From the NCBI RefSeq assembly GCF_042100115.1, contig NC_091273.1, positions 1,054,001-1,118,000 of the forward strand: 64,000 nucleotides of DNA. Direction: 5' to 3'. Positions 12,301 to 24,412 of the stretch are shown in pieces; position 1 is the first letter of the stretch, and each line of letters opens with the position of its first letter. Both the position numbers and the translations under genes were made by a program. The notes below the pieces were generated by a model. The model ran no database searches and had not been told where the DNA came from. It saw only the letters and a program-made list of their open reading frames with translations. The stretch comes from Alternaria dauci (Eukaryota > Ascomycota > Dothideomycetes > Pleosporales > Pleosporaceae).

Positions 12301-13000
12301 GGCTGTTGATGTTGTGTTTTTTGTTTTCTTTTGTTTCGGTCTCACAATTCTTTCTCGGGCAGCTTTTGCTTGTGTGTCACGGAGACAGGGGTAGTTGCTG
12401 CAATGGGCGGTCGCCGATGCTTGCCGGAGATCAACGATCCAAAGTACCCAGGTAGTGAATTCGCACAAAGAATTCCAAGATTATGACGACTTCTATACCC
12501 CACGATGATATCGTTGTTTTGTAAGCGAGCGGTACTCTGGATGTGAAACGGGGACTAGTATTACATGACTGGCTCTGCTACCGGGCCACAAGGGGCTTAG
12601 GTTGCCAAAAATTGCGATCGCGTCATTGCTGTCTAATCTTATCAAGCCGTGTGCAACGCTATATGTTGTCGTGGCCATCGCGCAAACACAGTGACAGACG
12701 TCCTTGGAATCGGCCGGGTTACAGCCTTGCATTGGAGCGCATCAGTACTTCAGATTAAGATACAGAAAAACTCGTTTCGGCTTTGCTTGAAATTCTCGGC
12801 CCAACCTTGGAAAAGATACCCACTACCGTCCTCCACTCCGTCTGCAAAGATTTCATAATTGCCAGCGAAGCAACCATCCACATCTATCGCATGGAGGCTT
12901 TACAGCACCAGACGCCAGGCTTCCAAGTTTACTCAAAGCTTAGGTTGCGGTCTCACAGGTATATAATTCTTTTCAACCACAAATAAGCTTCATGGCAACT
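12301..13000. other. Intergenic upstream of the fRMsr gene and tRNA-Arg
   Basis: This probably contains the promoter of the minus-strand fRMsr gene and the tRNA flank. Short open frames on both strands have no recognisable content. No repeat was seen. Confidence 0.5.
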
Positions 13001-13072
13001 GGCCGGTTGGCGCAATGGTAGCGCGTGCGCCTCCTAAGCGCAAGGTTGCGAGTTCGAGTCTCGTGCTGGTCG
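13001..13072 (+). tRNA. tRNA-Arg (anticodon CCU), intronless
   Basis: A full cloverleaf can be drawn. The acceptor stem GGCCGGT pairs with GCTGGTC using some G-U pairs, with discriminator G at 13072. The D arm has GCGC/GCGC around AATGGTA. The anticodon stem TGCGC/GCGCA is perfect around the loop CTCCTAA, giving anticodon CCT, which reads AGG. The T arm is GCGAG-TTCGAGT-CTCGT. There is no intron in the anticodon loop, and CCA is not encoded, as expected for a nuclear eukaryotic tRNA. Confidence 0.95.
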
Positions 13073-14416
13073 AGATGATTAGATGGAGTCTGCTACTGTG
13101 TGTAGTAGACTACAAGTAGTTTTTGGCGGGTTGGGCTTGAGATACTCTTTTTTGGTCCACACCGCGAAGGCAACTTCAGGCGCTATTGTGTGAAAACAAC
13201 AACCCAGAAACATCAAGGATACCCCCCAAGGTAGGCATGGTGTACTTATTTTGTGCATAGGAAGGAGCCGGTGTACCATCTAAGGAGAGAGCTTCCCCCC
13301 TAAGACACCCACAGAGTTCTAGATTGTTAGGCTGCTAAGGTAGATAATGTACTTGCATACCCCCGACGCCAGGATAAGACAACTCTTCTACTTCCTAATA
13401 TGAGCTTGTTCTAAACGAATTGTGATAGATAACAGACCTAGGTAGGCAGAAGAACACTTTGTTATCTGAGTCCGATCAATGATAGAAGAGAACCTTGGAA
13501 CCTTGGAAGGCATTGAGACTACTAGATAGTTCTCTGATTTACAATGAGACCTTGAGCCCATACACAACTGCCCTTTTTCAAGCCCATACTTCTTCATCAG
13601 ATGTGCATCCCACTCACTACATGGTTCTCGTCATCTCTCTTTCTACTAGTGTCTTTGCCTTCGAGCAAGGGATGAAAGACTACATACTCCTATCTCCGGC
13701 GCCGACTCATTATTCCGATATATCCCCTTTCAGAATACCAAGATAACGTCTCATCATCTCATTTGTCATTTCGGATCTCATTTCATCTGTCTTTCCGGCT
13801 CTTAATTTCCAAGATTATGTACATGTGGATGTGTTGAATAGCTGTCGAGTACATTGAGTCGTTGTGCGGGTATATGACAAGGATATCGAAGCAAACATCG
13901 CAAAATGCGAGCAGTTGGTCGTTCTTTCGAAACATGCCCATGCTGCCGCATACGACAGGACGTAGTCCGGTTGAACCAGCTGTAAAACCAGGCAGGTGGC
14001 GTGTGCATCACCTTTTCCTCGCTATAATATTCCACATGGGCGGTTATCGCATTGACAGTACTGGCAATTGTTGTTCAAATCACAATTTCTAGCTCGTTGG
14101 AGATAATCTTGTAGCTGTGAAGCAACCTTGGAACCTTGCCAGTAGATTGGGTCGGCCGTTCCTTAGGACTCCATGGAATGCTGGGTGAGATTTTGTCGTA
14201 GATACGCAAGAATCGGTTGCGGAGAGCTTCATTCAAGGTCAAAAGTCTACCACAGTATTTTCCGTGGCGGCCCATGGAGCTTCAGATGCATGTTTGTCGA
14301 TGTTCATGCAGGACCTAGGTACTCGCCCCACTTTTTAGTGTCACGTGCGAACCTGTTGATCAGGCTCGCGCTCAACCCAGCGCTACCTACCAACCACTCA
14401 TTGTCGCGCCACAACG
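13073..14416. other. Intergenic, AT-richer stretch with repeated AACCTTGGAACCTT
   Basis: No gene was recognised. Two copies of aaccttggaacctt occur near 13490 and 14124. A minus-strand open stretch (about 14275-14075) reads plausibly but has no known domain. A CACGTG motif lies at 14342-14347, about 70 bases upstream of the next start codon. Confidence 0.45.
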
Positions 14417-14836
14417 ATGCCGTCTTCGGAATACACAGCGGCCAGTGGCGGCGCCCTGAAACTCAAAGGCGGCGGCGGCGTCGACAAAAAGAAGAAGAAG
14501 AAGAAGCCAAAGACCACCGAATCTACAAAAACCACTGAGCACACACCCATCGACGTCGCGAAACGATCAACTATCGACGATGACGCGCGCAACTCACCTT
14601 CGGGCACAGCCGACCGTTCAATGTCGCCCGAGACTGCAGAGAGATCGATACGAGAGGCCGGCGGTAGACAGAAGACGGAAGCTGAAAGGCGACACGACGA
14701 GATGCGAAGGAAGAGGCTGGAAGAGAGATTGAAGAAGGAAGGAGTGAAGACACACAAGGAGAAGGTGGAGGAACTCAACAAGTATCTGAGTGGACTAAGC
14801 GAACATCACGACATGCCCAAAATCGGACCTGGCTAA
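14417..14836 (+). CDS. FAM32A-like (DUF1754) small basic protein
   Basis: A single exon codes for 139 residues. The N-terminus carries GGALKLKGG followed by a run of seven lysines (VDKKKKKKKPK). The C-terminus has the family's conserved block: KTEAERRHDEMRRKRLEERLKKEGVKTHKEKVEELNKYL, here read in consecutive parts, ending HHDMPKIGPG. This is the layout of the conserved eukaryotic FAM32A family (DUF1754), whose human member has been linked to the spliceosome. The poly-Lys run is a likely nuclear localisation signal. The length is close to the family norm. A CACGTG site lies about 70 bases upstream. Function in fungi is not established. Confidence 0.9.
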   Translation: MPSSEYTAASGGALKLKGGGGVDKKKKKKKPKTTESTKTTEHTPIDVAKRSTIDDDARNSPSGTADRSMSPETAERSIREAGGRQKTEAERRHDEMRRKRLEERLKKEGVKTHKEKVEELNKYLSGLSEHHDMPKIGPG

Positions 14837-16817
14837 GACGCCCTCGGGTTGGGTACATGGGGCAATATGTCGTCTATCTGTAATAGCTTGTCGAGCGCAC
14901 CTCCACGACCACCACGACGCCGTAATGCTCGGGTTCGGATAGCAAATCGCGTCGAAGAAACGTCAAACCTTTGTCTTGCGTATGTGCATACCGAATGGGA
15001 AAACGCTTGCGAATTGGTAATGCAATATGGAATTATGCTCATGACAATGGATGCATCTTTGGTCGGGGATCTATAAGATTGTGTGTATCCATTCGACGAT
15101 GCGACAAGCCCAGAGTCTGATACTTGACTAGGTCAACCCCCCACGCAAGCTCCATTTCGCAGACTTGAACTTTTGCACATATCACGCCGCAAAGGCCGAA
15201 GTTTTCTTCTATCCTTGATAAGGTCGGCCCGTTGGTCTTGCGTCAATGCGCCTAGTGCAGTGGCTTCTTGGGTTGTCTAGTCAAGCTCCCAGTAGCTTCA
15301 ACGAGGCGTATGCTTACCGCGTCTATGCGCCTGACATTTTCTAGAACAACGCTCCATTGGATGTCGTGACCAACATCTAGCCTTATCAGTGCACAAAGCC
15401 CGACAAAGATACAACCCTTACGCTCGCGAGATGGATCACATGTGCAAGTATCACGCCTTGGAATACACGCACCTGCCCGAAAGATCACCTAGGATGATGC
15501 TCGGGTCATCACATAGCACTTCGGTCTTTGTGCCTCCAGCATCTTCCACTTGATTGGTTGGGTGCCAGTCTTGTGCCACCGACTGAGAACAATATACGAG
15601 TCGCCACTGTCGTTTGCAGACTCTCGAATCCAACCAAAACCCTGCAGCGCGATCCAGCGATTCAGCTCGCAAATTAGATTGCGTAGATTACCTGTGAAAT
15701 AACTCCATCAGTGCGGAAAGTAATGGGGGACTGTTGCTCTAATTGCCCGCCTGTCTCGCCACCGACCGAAGAGGCACCGGAGGGCACGCATCGCGAAAGT
15801 CGTTGCCAGCTGGGCCGTCTCGACTCAATCCTCCTACCAGAGTTTGGATGCATTGTGCGTTCCAGGAGGTGTGGCGATACCACCCTGGTACCCGCGCGCG
15901 CTAGAAGGCATTCTAGAAGTGCGTCCAACTCGGACAGCACCCGTCGCGTCATCCCTGGCAAGCCCACGATAGTGGAATCTGCTGTGATGGGTTATGATGG
16001 ATTGCAGCTTGGATCCACCTGCCGAGAAATGCTTAGCGCGTGCCAGGACTCCGCGATAGCTGCTTACTCCAACGCTATTGAGGCTTGTCTCAATGCCAAA
16101 TCGCACCTTAAGCGAGCTGGAACGCCTGACGCCCCATACCATGGTCGCGTGCTGTGCGAGGTCTCTCAGGCAAACTAAACGTGTGCCTTTGACAAATGTT
16201 GTACAACAGGTACCTGCCAGGGTTTGACAGCGCTGGTGAATAGGACACCGTACGGGAAACCGCAAGTAGACATGTTGCACAAGAAGCTGTGCCCCTCGTT
16301 GAGCAGACAAGGCTTGTATTGAAGCTTGTCACCCAAGCGTCTACCCCAGCACTGTGGTGCCATCCTTATCACCCTCCGGATGAGGTTTAGGTAGTTGATG
16401 GCGGTACAGCATGTTTGCTCGGCAACACTGCCTGCCAAGAAGTTCGTCTCATGTGCTCCCAATCACACCTTTCATCAGTAGGGTTTCCGGAGCTGCGCCG
16501 CGACTAGCCTGCAGACTGATAGTCGTCGCTGTGGTCCAGCCCATGCTCTTCTTTTGTGTGTGGTACCTGGGTGCTGGGACAGGTATGCCGCAGAGTCGAG
16601 AGGCGGATGTCGCAGGCGCGTAGGTATAAAGATCGTTCTCTCAACCCCATTGTCCTGGCTTGCAGGGCTATCAATTCTCGCGCCTCTACCCTTGTTGTGC
16701 TCCTTTGGGCTCATTATCCCTGATAGACTCAGGCTCAATCCTCTCCTTTCTTGGGCACACCTCCTTGGTGCTTCCATCCGCCTTTAGCCCTATAACGGTC
16801 GCAACAGCACACTTGAA
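14837..16817. other. 2-kb region without a confident gene; long antiparallel open frames
   Basis: Two open frames of about 155 codons overlap on opposite strands (15711-16178 plus, 16310-15834 minus), and further minus-strand frames occur at 15967-15252. None shows a known domain and no splice chain gave a recognisable protein. It may be a degenerate or lineage-specific gene. The right end (about 16600-16817) must hold the permease promoter. Confidence 0.45.
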
Positions 16818-18616
16818 ATGTCTGTCAACGACTACGAGAAACAGCAATATGCTGTCGCCGGCGAGACGCCCTCTGACCATGCTGTTGGAGACGTCACCGA
16901 CCACAAAGGCAACGCCATCAATGAGGCTGCAGGTGTGTACGGCTCGGTCCAGAAAGCCGAGGACTATGGCTACGTTCAGAGGGGCCTCAAGTCGCGTCAC
17001 ATCCAGTTCATCGCGCTCGGAGGTACTATCGGTACCGGTCTGTTCCTCGGTATCGGAAAAGCTTTCGCCAATGCTGGTCCTGTTTCTGTTCTCCTTGGTT
17101 ACGCCATTACAGGTGTCGCTATCTTTGGCATGATGCAATGCCTTGGTGAGATGGCCACTTGGCTTCCTCTACCAGGTGCTATTCCCCAGTACTCCGCCCG
17201 ATATGCGGATCCTGCTCTTGGTTTTGCCGTCGGTTGGAACAACTGGTACAACAGCTCTATCACGCTCTGCGCTGAGATCTCTGCTGCTGCTTTACTTATC
17301 AATTTCTGGGACCAAGATGAAAAGTACGTACCAACACTACGCGAATGCAACAATAACTAACATGCCACTAGGTATAACCCTGCCATATGGATCTCCATCA
17401 TCATCGTCATCATCGTCTTCCTGAACATCTTCGCTGTTTCGATCTACGGAGAAGCTGAATTCATATTCGCGTCCATTAAAATTATAACGATACTGGGACT
17501 GCTCATTGCTGGTCTGGTCATTATGCTCGGTGGAGGTCCAGACCATGATCGGCGAGGATTCCGCTACTGGAAAGAAGGCGCTATGAAGGAGTACGTTGGT
17601 ACTGGTAGTACTGGTCGCTTCACCGGTCTCTGGTCTACGCTTGTCAACGCCGCGTTCTCTTACGGTGGTGTTGAGATGGTTGCAGTCGCTGCTGGTGAGG
17701 CCGCCAACCCCCGCAAGAACAGTAAGCAATGCCCCTGTATCAAACACGTACGACAGCCACTGACCTTGTACGCCCCTTAGTTCCCAAGGCTGTTAGACGT
17801 GTCTTCTGGCGAATCCTGTTCTTCTATGTTCTAGGATCATTCATCATCGGTACTACCATTAGCTCGAACGATCCTCAACTCACCGACGACAATGCCAAAG
17901 GTGCCCAGTCATCGCCTTGGGTCATCGCGATGAAGAACGCTGGTATTCCGGTTCTTCCTCATATCGTCAACGCTGTTATCTTGACTTCCGCTACATCATC
18001 TGGCAATGCTTTCCTGTACTCCGGATCGCGTTATCTCTTCAGTATTGCTCAGAACGGCCAGGCTCCCCAGTTTCTTCTCAAGTGCAACAAGAAGGGTGTA
18101 CCTGTGTACGCTGTCGGAATTACGGCCTCCATCTCCCTACTCACATACATGAGTGTCAGCGCTGGTGCCAACAAGGTGTTCGGGTGGTTCCAGAACTTGA
18201 CCACAATCGCGTCGCTTTTCACCTGGTGCACCATCACGTACACATACACTCGGTTCCGCAAAGCATGCGATGCTCAAAACGTGGACCGCAGCACCATGGT
18301 CTTCAAGAGCAAAGGGCAACCTTACGTCGCCTGGGCTGCCTTTACCTACTTTGCTCTTATCATCCTCTTCAATGGCTTCAAGGTTTTCACCACTACGCCT
18401 TGGGGGCCCGATGAATTGACCAGCTTCTTCACAGCCTACATTGGTGTTGCGATCTTCGGTCTCTTGTTCGCGTTCTGGAAGGTCTTTAAACGAACCAAGA
18501 TGGTCAACCCAGCGGAGGCGGATATCTGGAGCGGTAAGGCGGCACTTGATGCGGAGGTTTGGCCTGAGCAGATCCCGCGTAACGCGCTCGAGAAATTCTG
18601 GTTCTGGTTATGTTAG
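16818..18616 (+). CDS. AAT-family amino-acid permease
   Basis: Three exons: 16818-17323, 17372-17721 and 17781-18616, coding for 563 residues. After a 65-residue hydrophilic N-terminus comes RGLKSRHIQFIALGGTIGTGLFLG, the hallmark of the fungal amino-acid permease (AAT/YAT) family, then about twelve hydrophobic segments. SYGGVEMVAVAAGEAANPRKNIPKAV, split by the second intron, is the conserved segment after TM6, and the protein ends in an aromatic-rich tail (LEKFWFWLC). These proton symporters of the plasma membrane import amino acids; substrate range cannot be read from sequence. Neighbours give no hint beyond a downstream zinc-cluster regulator in the same orientation. Confidence 0.95.
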
Positions 18617-19664
18617 TTGGCGATATGGGTAGAGGTCTATGCTTAGAGGGAGGGTGTCTGCAGTAACGAACACTGCGTGACACATTGGACACATCGTGTG
18701 GATAATCTCAAAGAGTTTTAAAGTGACAGAAGATCCAGCTGCAAATGGCACTCAACCCCAGCATGGTGATATAAAGTCTCGTACTTCCAGTTGCGCTAGT
18801 CACGCCCTACTGTCACAGAAGGTTTTCCCTCGGGAAAGCATGCAAGCCACGCAGGCGCGATACTCTCCATGAGCCCGTCAGCCCTAATCAACGTAACGCT
18901 CGCCGTGACTCCAATGAAACGTCCTTACTATGATGGGCACACTGATAACACATTAGCATGTATAGCGGTCCTAGCGCAGTAATTCCGTTTTATCACTTTG
19001 CTTCTTTTGGGCCTCAATACGAGTCGCGCATGTGAGGAGTACGGGGGTGCCTGACGCGTACGTACTCCTGACTATTTTTCCGAGTCCGTGAATGACCAAG
19101 ACGCTTGAGTACATGGCGGCAAGTTGCAGGCGAGGCCAGTATCTGGTTCCATCACCTAAAGGATGCGCGTCGACTTTCCGAGTCTAAGAAAACAGTTTCG
19201 AATCTTGAGATGAACGCTTAACGAGGTCGTTCGTGTGTTGCGCCTAGCGGGTTAATGTTTTGCCACGGGGTTTGCCGCTAGACCCACATCCCTCCCCAAT
19301 TAGTAATGCTGCGCGTCAGTCCCTGTCAGACCGGCGACCTTCCATCAACGGCTTCCAAGGCATCAACGTTCGTCATTCAACGCCCTTGCTAACTTCAGCG
19401 CGTCAATCAGTCTAGCAGCTAAGCAAATTGTCGCTCAAGATCCGGGATCATCACACGTTGTCGCACAATCCCTATACAAGATCTCAATCTTCCACCGGCT
19501 ATCGTATGCGCTAGTCGATCTGCAAGTGATTGCGAACATGGAGTTGCGCAGTTAGCGAGAGCGAATCAGACACATTATGCGTGAGCATCTACGAGATTCA
19601 TAATCGAACGAGTACACCATCCCACAACAAGCGGCAACTTTGCCGACACATACGCGGAAGCAGG
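18617..19664. other. Intergenic between permease and Zn2Cys6 regulator
   Basis: No gene was recognised in this 1-kb stretch. It contains the permease 3' UTR and the promoter of the downstream regulator. The frame of the downstream gene is open from 19530 but the conserved protein does not require it. Confidence 0.55.
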
Positions 19665-21980
19665 ATGACGAGCCGAGGAGACGATGGCAAGTCGCAGAAT
19701 CCCTGGACAATGACGAACCAACTCGTCAATAGCCCAGACTCGGAGCCCAAAAAGCCTCAAGATCAACCACTAAATCGCGCCTGCGAATCTTGTCGCATCT
19801 CCAAGGTCCGATGTCTTGTGAATCCGGATGCAAGCTCTGCGCAGTGCCAGCGATGCGCGAAGGCGAATAGAACATGTGTTTTTGCGCCGCCAGCTAAGAG
19901 AAGACAGCGAAAGAGAACAGATGTGCGAGTTACAGAGTTGGAAAGGGAGATACAGCAGATGCGCAGCCTTTTGAAAACCAACACACGATCGTCCAACGAT
20001 GTCAGCGAGCAAGAATCAGGAGACGATGAATCAGACGACCAAGGGCATGCAGGAGGAAAGGAGACGTCCCCTAGAGTACCGAGTCGTCTGAGTAGTATAA
20101 CAGCGACATCGAACCTTACAGCACCCATCAGCAAGCCACTCAAGGCCGACCCCGTCGTCACTGGCGCCCTTACAAACTTCCTGGGGTCTTCTGACAATGA
20201 TATCATAGACCGTGGTGTCATCTCAGAAGACATGGCTCGGGAGCTCTTGAGCATATGGCGCACTGAGCTCGTCGCTGCATGCCCCGGTATCACGATTCCT
20301 AAGCATTGGGACGTTTTCGATCTACGAGCGAACAAGCCTGCACTCTTCCATGCGATCATGGCAGCAGCAGCCCACTCCAAAGGCTCTGCTTTGTCAGACA
20401 GGCTGCATGAAGAAACCGTCCTTCTCTACGCACGATCCGCATTCATCCAAGGCGAGAAATCAGTTCAGGCTATACAAGCGCTTATCGTCACCGTCACATA
20501 CTATTCACCTTCAAAGACACCAGGACAGCTACAAATCTATCAGTGGGTTAACATGGCCGCATCGATGGCTTTGGAACTAGGCTTAACTTCAAAACCGAGG
20601 ACGCACGAGCAACTACCCAAGCGTGCAATCCGATCACTTCAGAAGATATCTTCACCGGAGGAATTACTTGAACACTGTCGTACTATCCTGCTGCTCTACA
20701 TCATCAGTGCAGGCTTCTCAATGAGACTAAAACGACCCAACATACTACTTTTCAACAGTTGGATGGAAGAATGCTTCAACATTCTGGAAAAGTCGAAGCT
20801 CTTGGATGACAAGAGGATAGTTGCGTGGTTGAAGCTTCAGCGGATAGCTGATGAGGCGAACACTGCCTTCGGGTTCGATGATGCAAGTACCAGTTTCAGT
20901 CTTTCGGAACTACGCATGCAAGTCATATTGCGTATTTTCGATCGGCGAATGCAAGACTGGAGAAAATCTATTCCTGATGACGTGATGACGTTGAACCTCC
21001 AGCTGGAGTACTATGCAGACATGTTGTCCATGTGGGAGTTTGGGATGGATGGAGGTCGCTACGATGGTAAGTCCACTTTGGTAGATTGCATGCAGCCTAG
21101 CTAATATCGCTCAGCCATCGAGTTTCGGAATCGCCACATCACTTTACCCGCGCTGGATGACGACTGTGTACAACCCGAGTCCCTCCTCTCGCGGTCAGCA
21201 TTACAGATCAACGCGACGACAAAATGCATGAGCGCAGCGTACACCATACTAGACTTCTTCATTGCTGTTCCTATCGACAAACTGCGAAAGTCGCCCAATG
21301 CCCTATACGTCCGTGCCGTCTATTCTCTGGTAACTCTGATGAAAGCCGAATATGCAGTCGGGACAGACGCCGAGATGGGCGAACTTCTCGAAAGCCAGAG
21401 TCTCAGAGTGAGCTTCTACCTTGACACAGTACTGGAAAAGACGAACGAGGCTGGGGGGCCGCAAGAGTGCAGGGTCAGAGTCCCGAGCCATTGGAACTTT
21501 TTGCTCCACGAGAAACTGAAGAGATGGTGGGATGAGTACCAAGAGTGGAGGAAAGAGGGGAGACATTTGAAGAGGAGAAAGACAGGCAATGGTGAGGATA
21601 GTAATATTGCGACAGGGAATCAGACGCCGACGTTTGCGGAACCGACCTCGCAGGTTGCGGCATCCGTTATAGATCCGTCACAGGTTGCTGCACAACACCA
21701 AGCACACCCAACAGCTATATCAAATTTTTCTTTGGGCAACGCTTATCCCACGCCGGCATCATGGTCTGCGAACGAACTAGGCCTTGACCCAGGTACACAA
21801 GCTCAGGCTATGAACGATCAAACACCCTACTCAACCGACATGGGTGACTTCTCAGCGGCGTTTCAGAACGGAGATTTGTATTTGTGGAACGATATGACGG
21901 CAGACAATTTTGGTGGTTGGGTTCCACAGGGTGGATCCTATGGTCATGCGGGATTTGGAGGTATGAACAGTGGGGTTTGA
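19665..21980 (+). CDS. Zn(II)2Cys6 fungal-specific transcription factor
   Basis: Two exons, 19665-21066 and 21115-21980, give 755 residues. The zinc cluster CESCRISKVRCLVNPDASSAQCQRCAKANRTC lies at about residues 45-75; the loop between the third and fourth Cys is longer than usual. It is followed by a basic stretch (KRRQRKRTD) and a short coiled coil. The middle homology region runs through the rest (FHAIMAAAAHSKGSALSDRL, VTYYSPSKTPGQLQIYQWVNMAASMALELGL, then after the intron IEFRNRHITLPALDDD). The C-terminus is Gln/Pro/Asn-rich and ends GHAGFGGMNSGV, a plausible activation region. An upstream in-frame ATG at 19530 would add 45 residues without conserved features. I cannot assign it to a characterised regulator; proximity to the permease is suggestive only. 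Confidence 0.9.
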
Positions 21981-22107
21981 CTTTTCAAAGGCAGAGTGTA
22001 TCTCATCTTGGTTATTAGCATGAATACTGAGCATCGTATCGTGAACATGGCCAAACTTGTGAATGACTGTTCGGAAACATCATCCGTCACACGGATAAAA
22101 CCACTAT

Positions 22108-24117
22108 CTACATTTTCTTCAGCCCGCCCTCTACCCACTCGACTACCTTTTCGAGCAACCCAACATCAGCCTTGGCCTGTTCCAGCGCCTCTTCTCCTTC
22201 AACTACAAGTGCCCCGCCACCCGATTTCAACTCCTTCTGAAACCGCGCAGCTGTCTGCTTCAGCACGTCCAAATAGTGTGACTGGATACTGTGCTTGTCA
22301 TTCAATTCCTTGATACCAAGAGTGTCATGCAAATGTTTCGCTTGCAACAGAAGGTAGTAGAAGTTGAGCGCTGCGACGTAGAAACCGAGTTCTTGACGAA
22401 ATTGCATCCACGAGTCTTCTAGGCTTGAGTTGCTGGCATATTGCTTTGTAAGGTCTGGCCATAAGAATGGCGCGACAGTGGATAGCGCGACAGGTGTGGC
22501 GAAAATGTTCGTGTCTTCGTGGTCATCATCTGCTGACTGTGGACGTGGAGCGTTTGCTTCGAGAGTCTCGCCCTTCAACCATGACACCGCGCTTGCTTTG
22601 AGGTTCTCGTACGGACAGTGTTCCAATGTGTCCCGGATGAAAGTTAGGCGAACCAGATCATGAGGATGCGAGCGCAGAACAGTAGTAGTGAGGTAGTGTG
22701 CATGGCCACGTAAGCTGGGCGACGGCGAGTTTGCAGAGATGAGTGATACCGTCTGTAGGTATTGGGCAAATGACTCGTCATCTTTTGGCTCGCCAATGTT
22801 ATCATGCTGAAGCGCTATGAGGCCGAATGTAAGAACTGTATCAAGTAGTGCCTCGGGTTCCATGCCGACAGTTTGCTGGCCGAGAGTGCCGATAAAGTTA
22901 CTGAGGATGGTGGCGTGTCCGGGGAAGATGTCAATCGATAAAGACTGATCTTGTTTGGCTGATGCATATAGTTCTTGTTTTACGCTTTGTGCGGCAACAA
23001 GGATCAAGGCTCCTGTACGTGAAAGTGGTATGTCGGCGGCTGCAGCTGGTGGCTCATCCTCTGTCCCTGGAATTCCTCTCTTCTCATCCTCCGTGTCCAT
23101 CACAGTCCGCAGCAGCTCCTCGTACTTCAGTCCAAGATCCTGGCTCAAGGCTACAATTTGACCAAGAATTGCGACTCTGGAGGTCAGGTCCTCATCGTCT
23201 GCGAATCGATCTGCGTACTTTTGGTAGTTGGGCTTATCCGGTATCCGCTGGGGTTCGTATCGCTCCATTAGTCTGCTTGCCCATGCCAGACCTGGAACGT
23301 CATCATCCGATGTCAATGACAAAATATACTCCTCTAGGATATGCGTAAGAAACGACTGGAGCAGGCGGTTGACAAGTTCATTCTCCTCGCTGGTTGGCGC
23401 GTCGCTCTGCGCCTCCGGATCTGGCTCCGATTGATTTGTGTTCACACGTAGCAGGTTCCCGCTACTCCGTCTTGAGGGCAGATGCGGCCTCTTAGTGCCG
23501 GAAAGTGTCTTGACGAATTTGACAGCGGATAGGGTAAGGTCTTCAATGTGCGTGTTTGCCCTGTTGTACGCGAGTAGTGCGGCCTGGAGGCTAGTGGAGA
23601 GGAATCGGCTTGGAAACTTGGTCTTGACCCTTCGGTGTAACGTTGCTAGTATAGTCAAGAGTACTTCAAACTTTAGCACTGGAAGCAGTGGCACCACGGC
23701 TGGTTGAAAGGCTGGACTTGTGCTCGACTCGCCCATTCCGACCTCTGCCGCTTTGGTGCGTTCGCTCGCTTCTGCATCGTCCTCTTCGTCGTCCGTGTGG
23801 CTGTGTGGCTCGTCAAACTCCAGAAGCCGCAGTGCTTCTGTCACCTTCAAAACACACTCTCTAGGGTTGCCCTTTGCGGCGATATCTTGCAAACAGTCTT
23901 CCGAGAGCGGCAACAGCGGCAGGAGTAAATGGATCAGATCCCAGCCAATAGTCGCAGTGAGCTCGGCATCTTGGAGAACTTGATGTAGAATAGGCAGATT
24001 CTCCTCGGTCAAGTTGTATTCAATAATAGTAAGGTAGGTGATGGGATCGGTGACTGGCGGGCGTGAGGCCAAAAGTGGATGTTCGTCCTTTTGGACAGGA
24101 ACTTGGACGTCGGCCAT
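22108..24117 (-). CDS. Ybp2/Alf4/glomulin-family protein (YAP-binding type)
   Basis: A single exon codes for 669 residues, close to the length of yeast Ybp1/Ybp2. The sequence is mostly helical with repeated leucine-rich stretches (DAELTATIGWDLIHLLLPLLP, ECVLKVTEALRLLEFDEP, LKFEVLLTILATLHRRVKTKFPSRFLSTSLQAAL), typical of the kinetochore/Ybp2-glomulin family (Pfam family named for YAP/Alf4/glomulin). Ybp1 assists oxidation of Yap1 during peroxide stress and Ybp2 associates with the kinetochore; which role applies here is unknown. An acidic segment (SHTDDEEDDAEASE) follows the first helical block. It is divergent from LSM3 with only 295 bases between starts. Confidence 0.85.
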   Translation of the reverse strand: MADVQVPVQKDEHPLLASRPPVTDPITYLTIIEYNLTEENLPILHQVLQDAELTATIGWDLIHLLLPLLPLSEDCLQDIAAKGNPRECVLKVTEALRLLEFDEPHSHTDDEEDDAEASERTKAAEVGMGESSTSPAFQPAVVPLLPVLKFEVLLTILATLHRRVKTKFPSRFLSTSLQAALLAYNRANTHIEDLTLSAVKFVKTLSGTKRPHLPSRRSSGNLLRVNTNQSEPDPEAQSDAPTSEENELVNRLLQSFLTHILEEYILSLTSDDDVPGLAWASRLMERYEPQRIPDKPNYQKYADRFADDEDLTSRVAILGQIVALSQDLGLKYEELLRTVMDTEDEKRGIPGTEDEPPAAAADIPLSRTGALILVAAQSVKQELYASAKQDQSLSIDIFPGHATILSNFIGTLGQQTVGMEPEALLDTVLTFGLIALQHDNIGEPKDDESFAQYLQTVSLISANSPSPSLRGHAHYLTTTVLRSHPHDLVRLTFIRDTLEHCPYENLKASAVSWLKGETLEANAPRPQSADDDHEDTNIFATPVALSTVAPFLWPDLTKQYASNSSLEDSWMQFRQELGFYVAALNFYYLLLQAKHLHDTLGIKELNDKHSIQSHYLDVLKQTAARFQKELKSGGGALVVEGEEALEQAKADVGLLEKVVEWVEGGLKKM

Positions 24118-24412
24118 GACTCGTTAGTTTGGTAGTACGTTCGACTCGTGTGTATTAACCTGCCCAGCAAACTTGGAGCGAACAGATTGGTGTTGAGGGC
24201 TAGAGCGGCGGAAACTGCGGTGTTGAGGACAACCCAGAAATGTTGGATGGGGTTGGGCTGGGCCCTGACGCAATGCCTACCAGCCCACCACCACTAGATT
24301 CGCGTGCACGCTAGTCCCCGCTTCTGCCAAGACGATCGCTCTTGCCAAAGTTCACTGGAGAGGCGCTCGTAGCTTCGACACGACGAATCGCTTCCACAAC
24401 ACACTGCCCGAT
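24118..24412. promoter_or_regulatory. Compact divergent promoter, Ybp2-like gene and LSM3
   Basis: Only 295 bases separate the two start codons, so both promoters and leaders must share this space. No individual element was recognised with confidence. Confidence 0.6.

Noticed and set aside
14477..14510. AAG-rich run considered as a microsatellite
   Set aside because: It codes for the conserved lysine run of the FAM32A-like protein.
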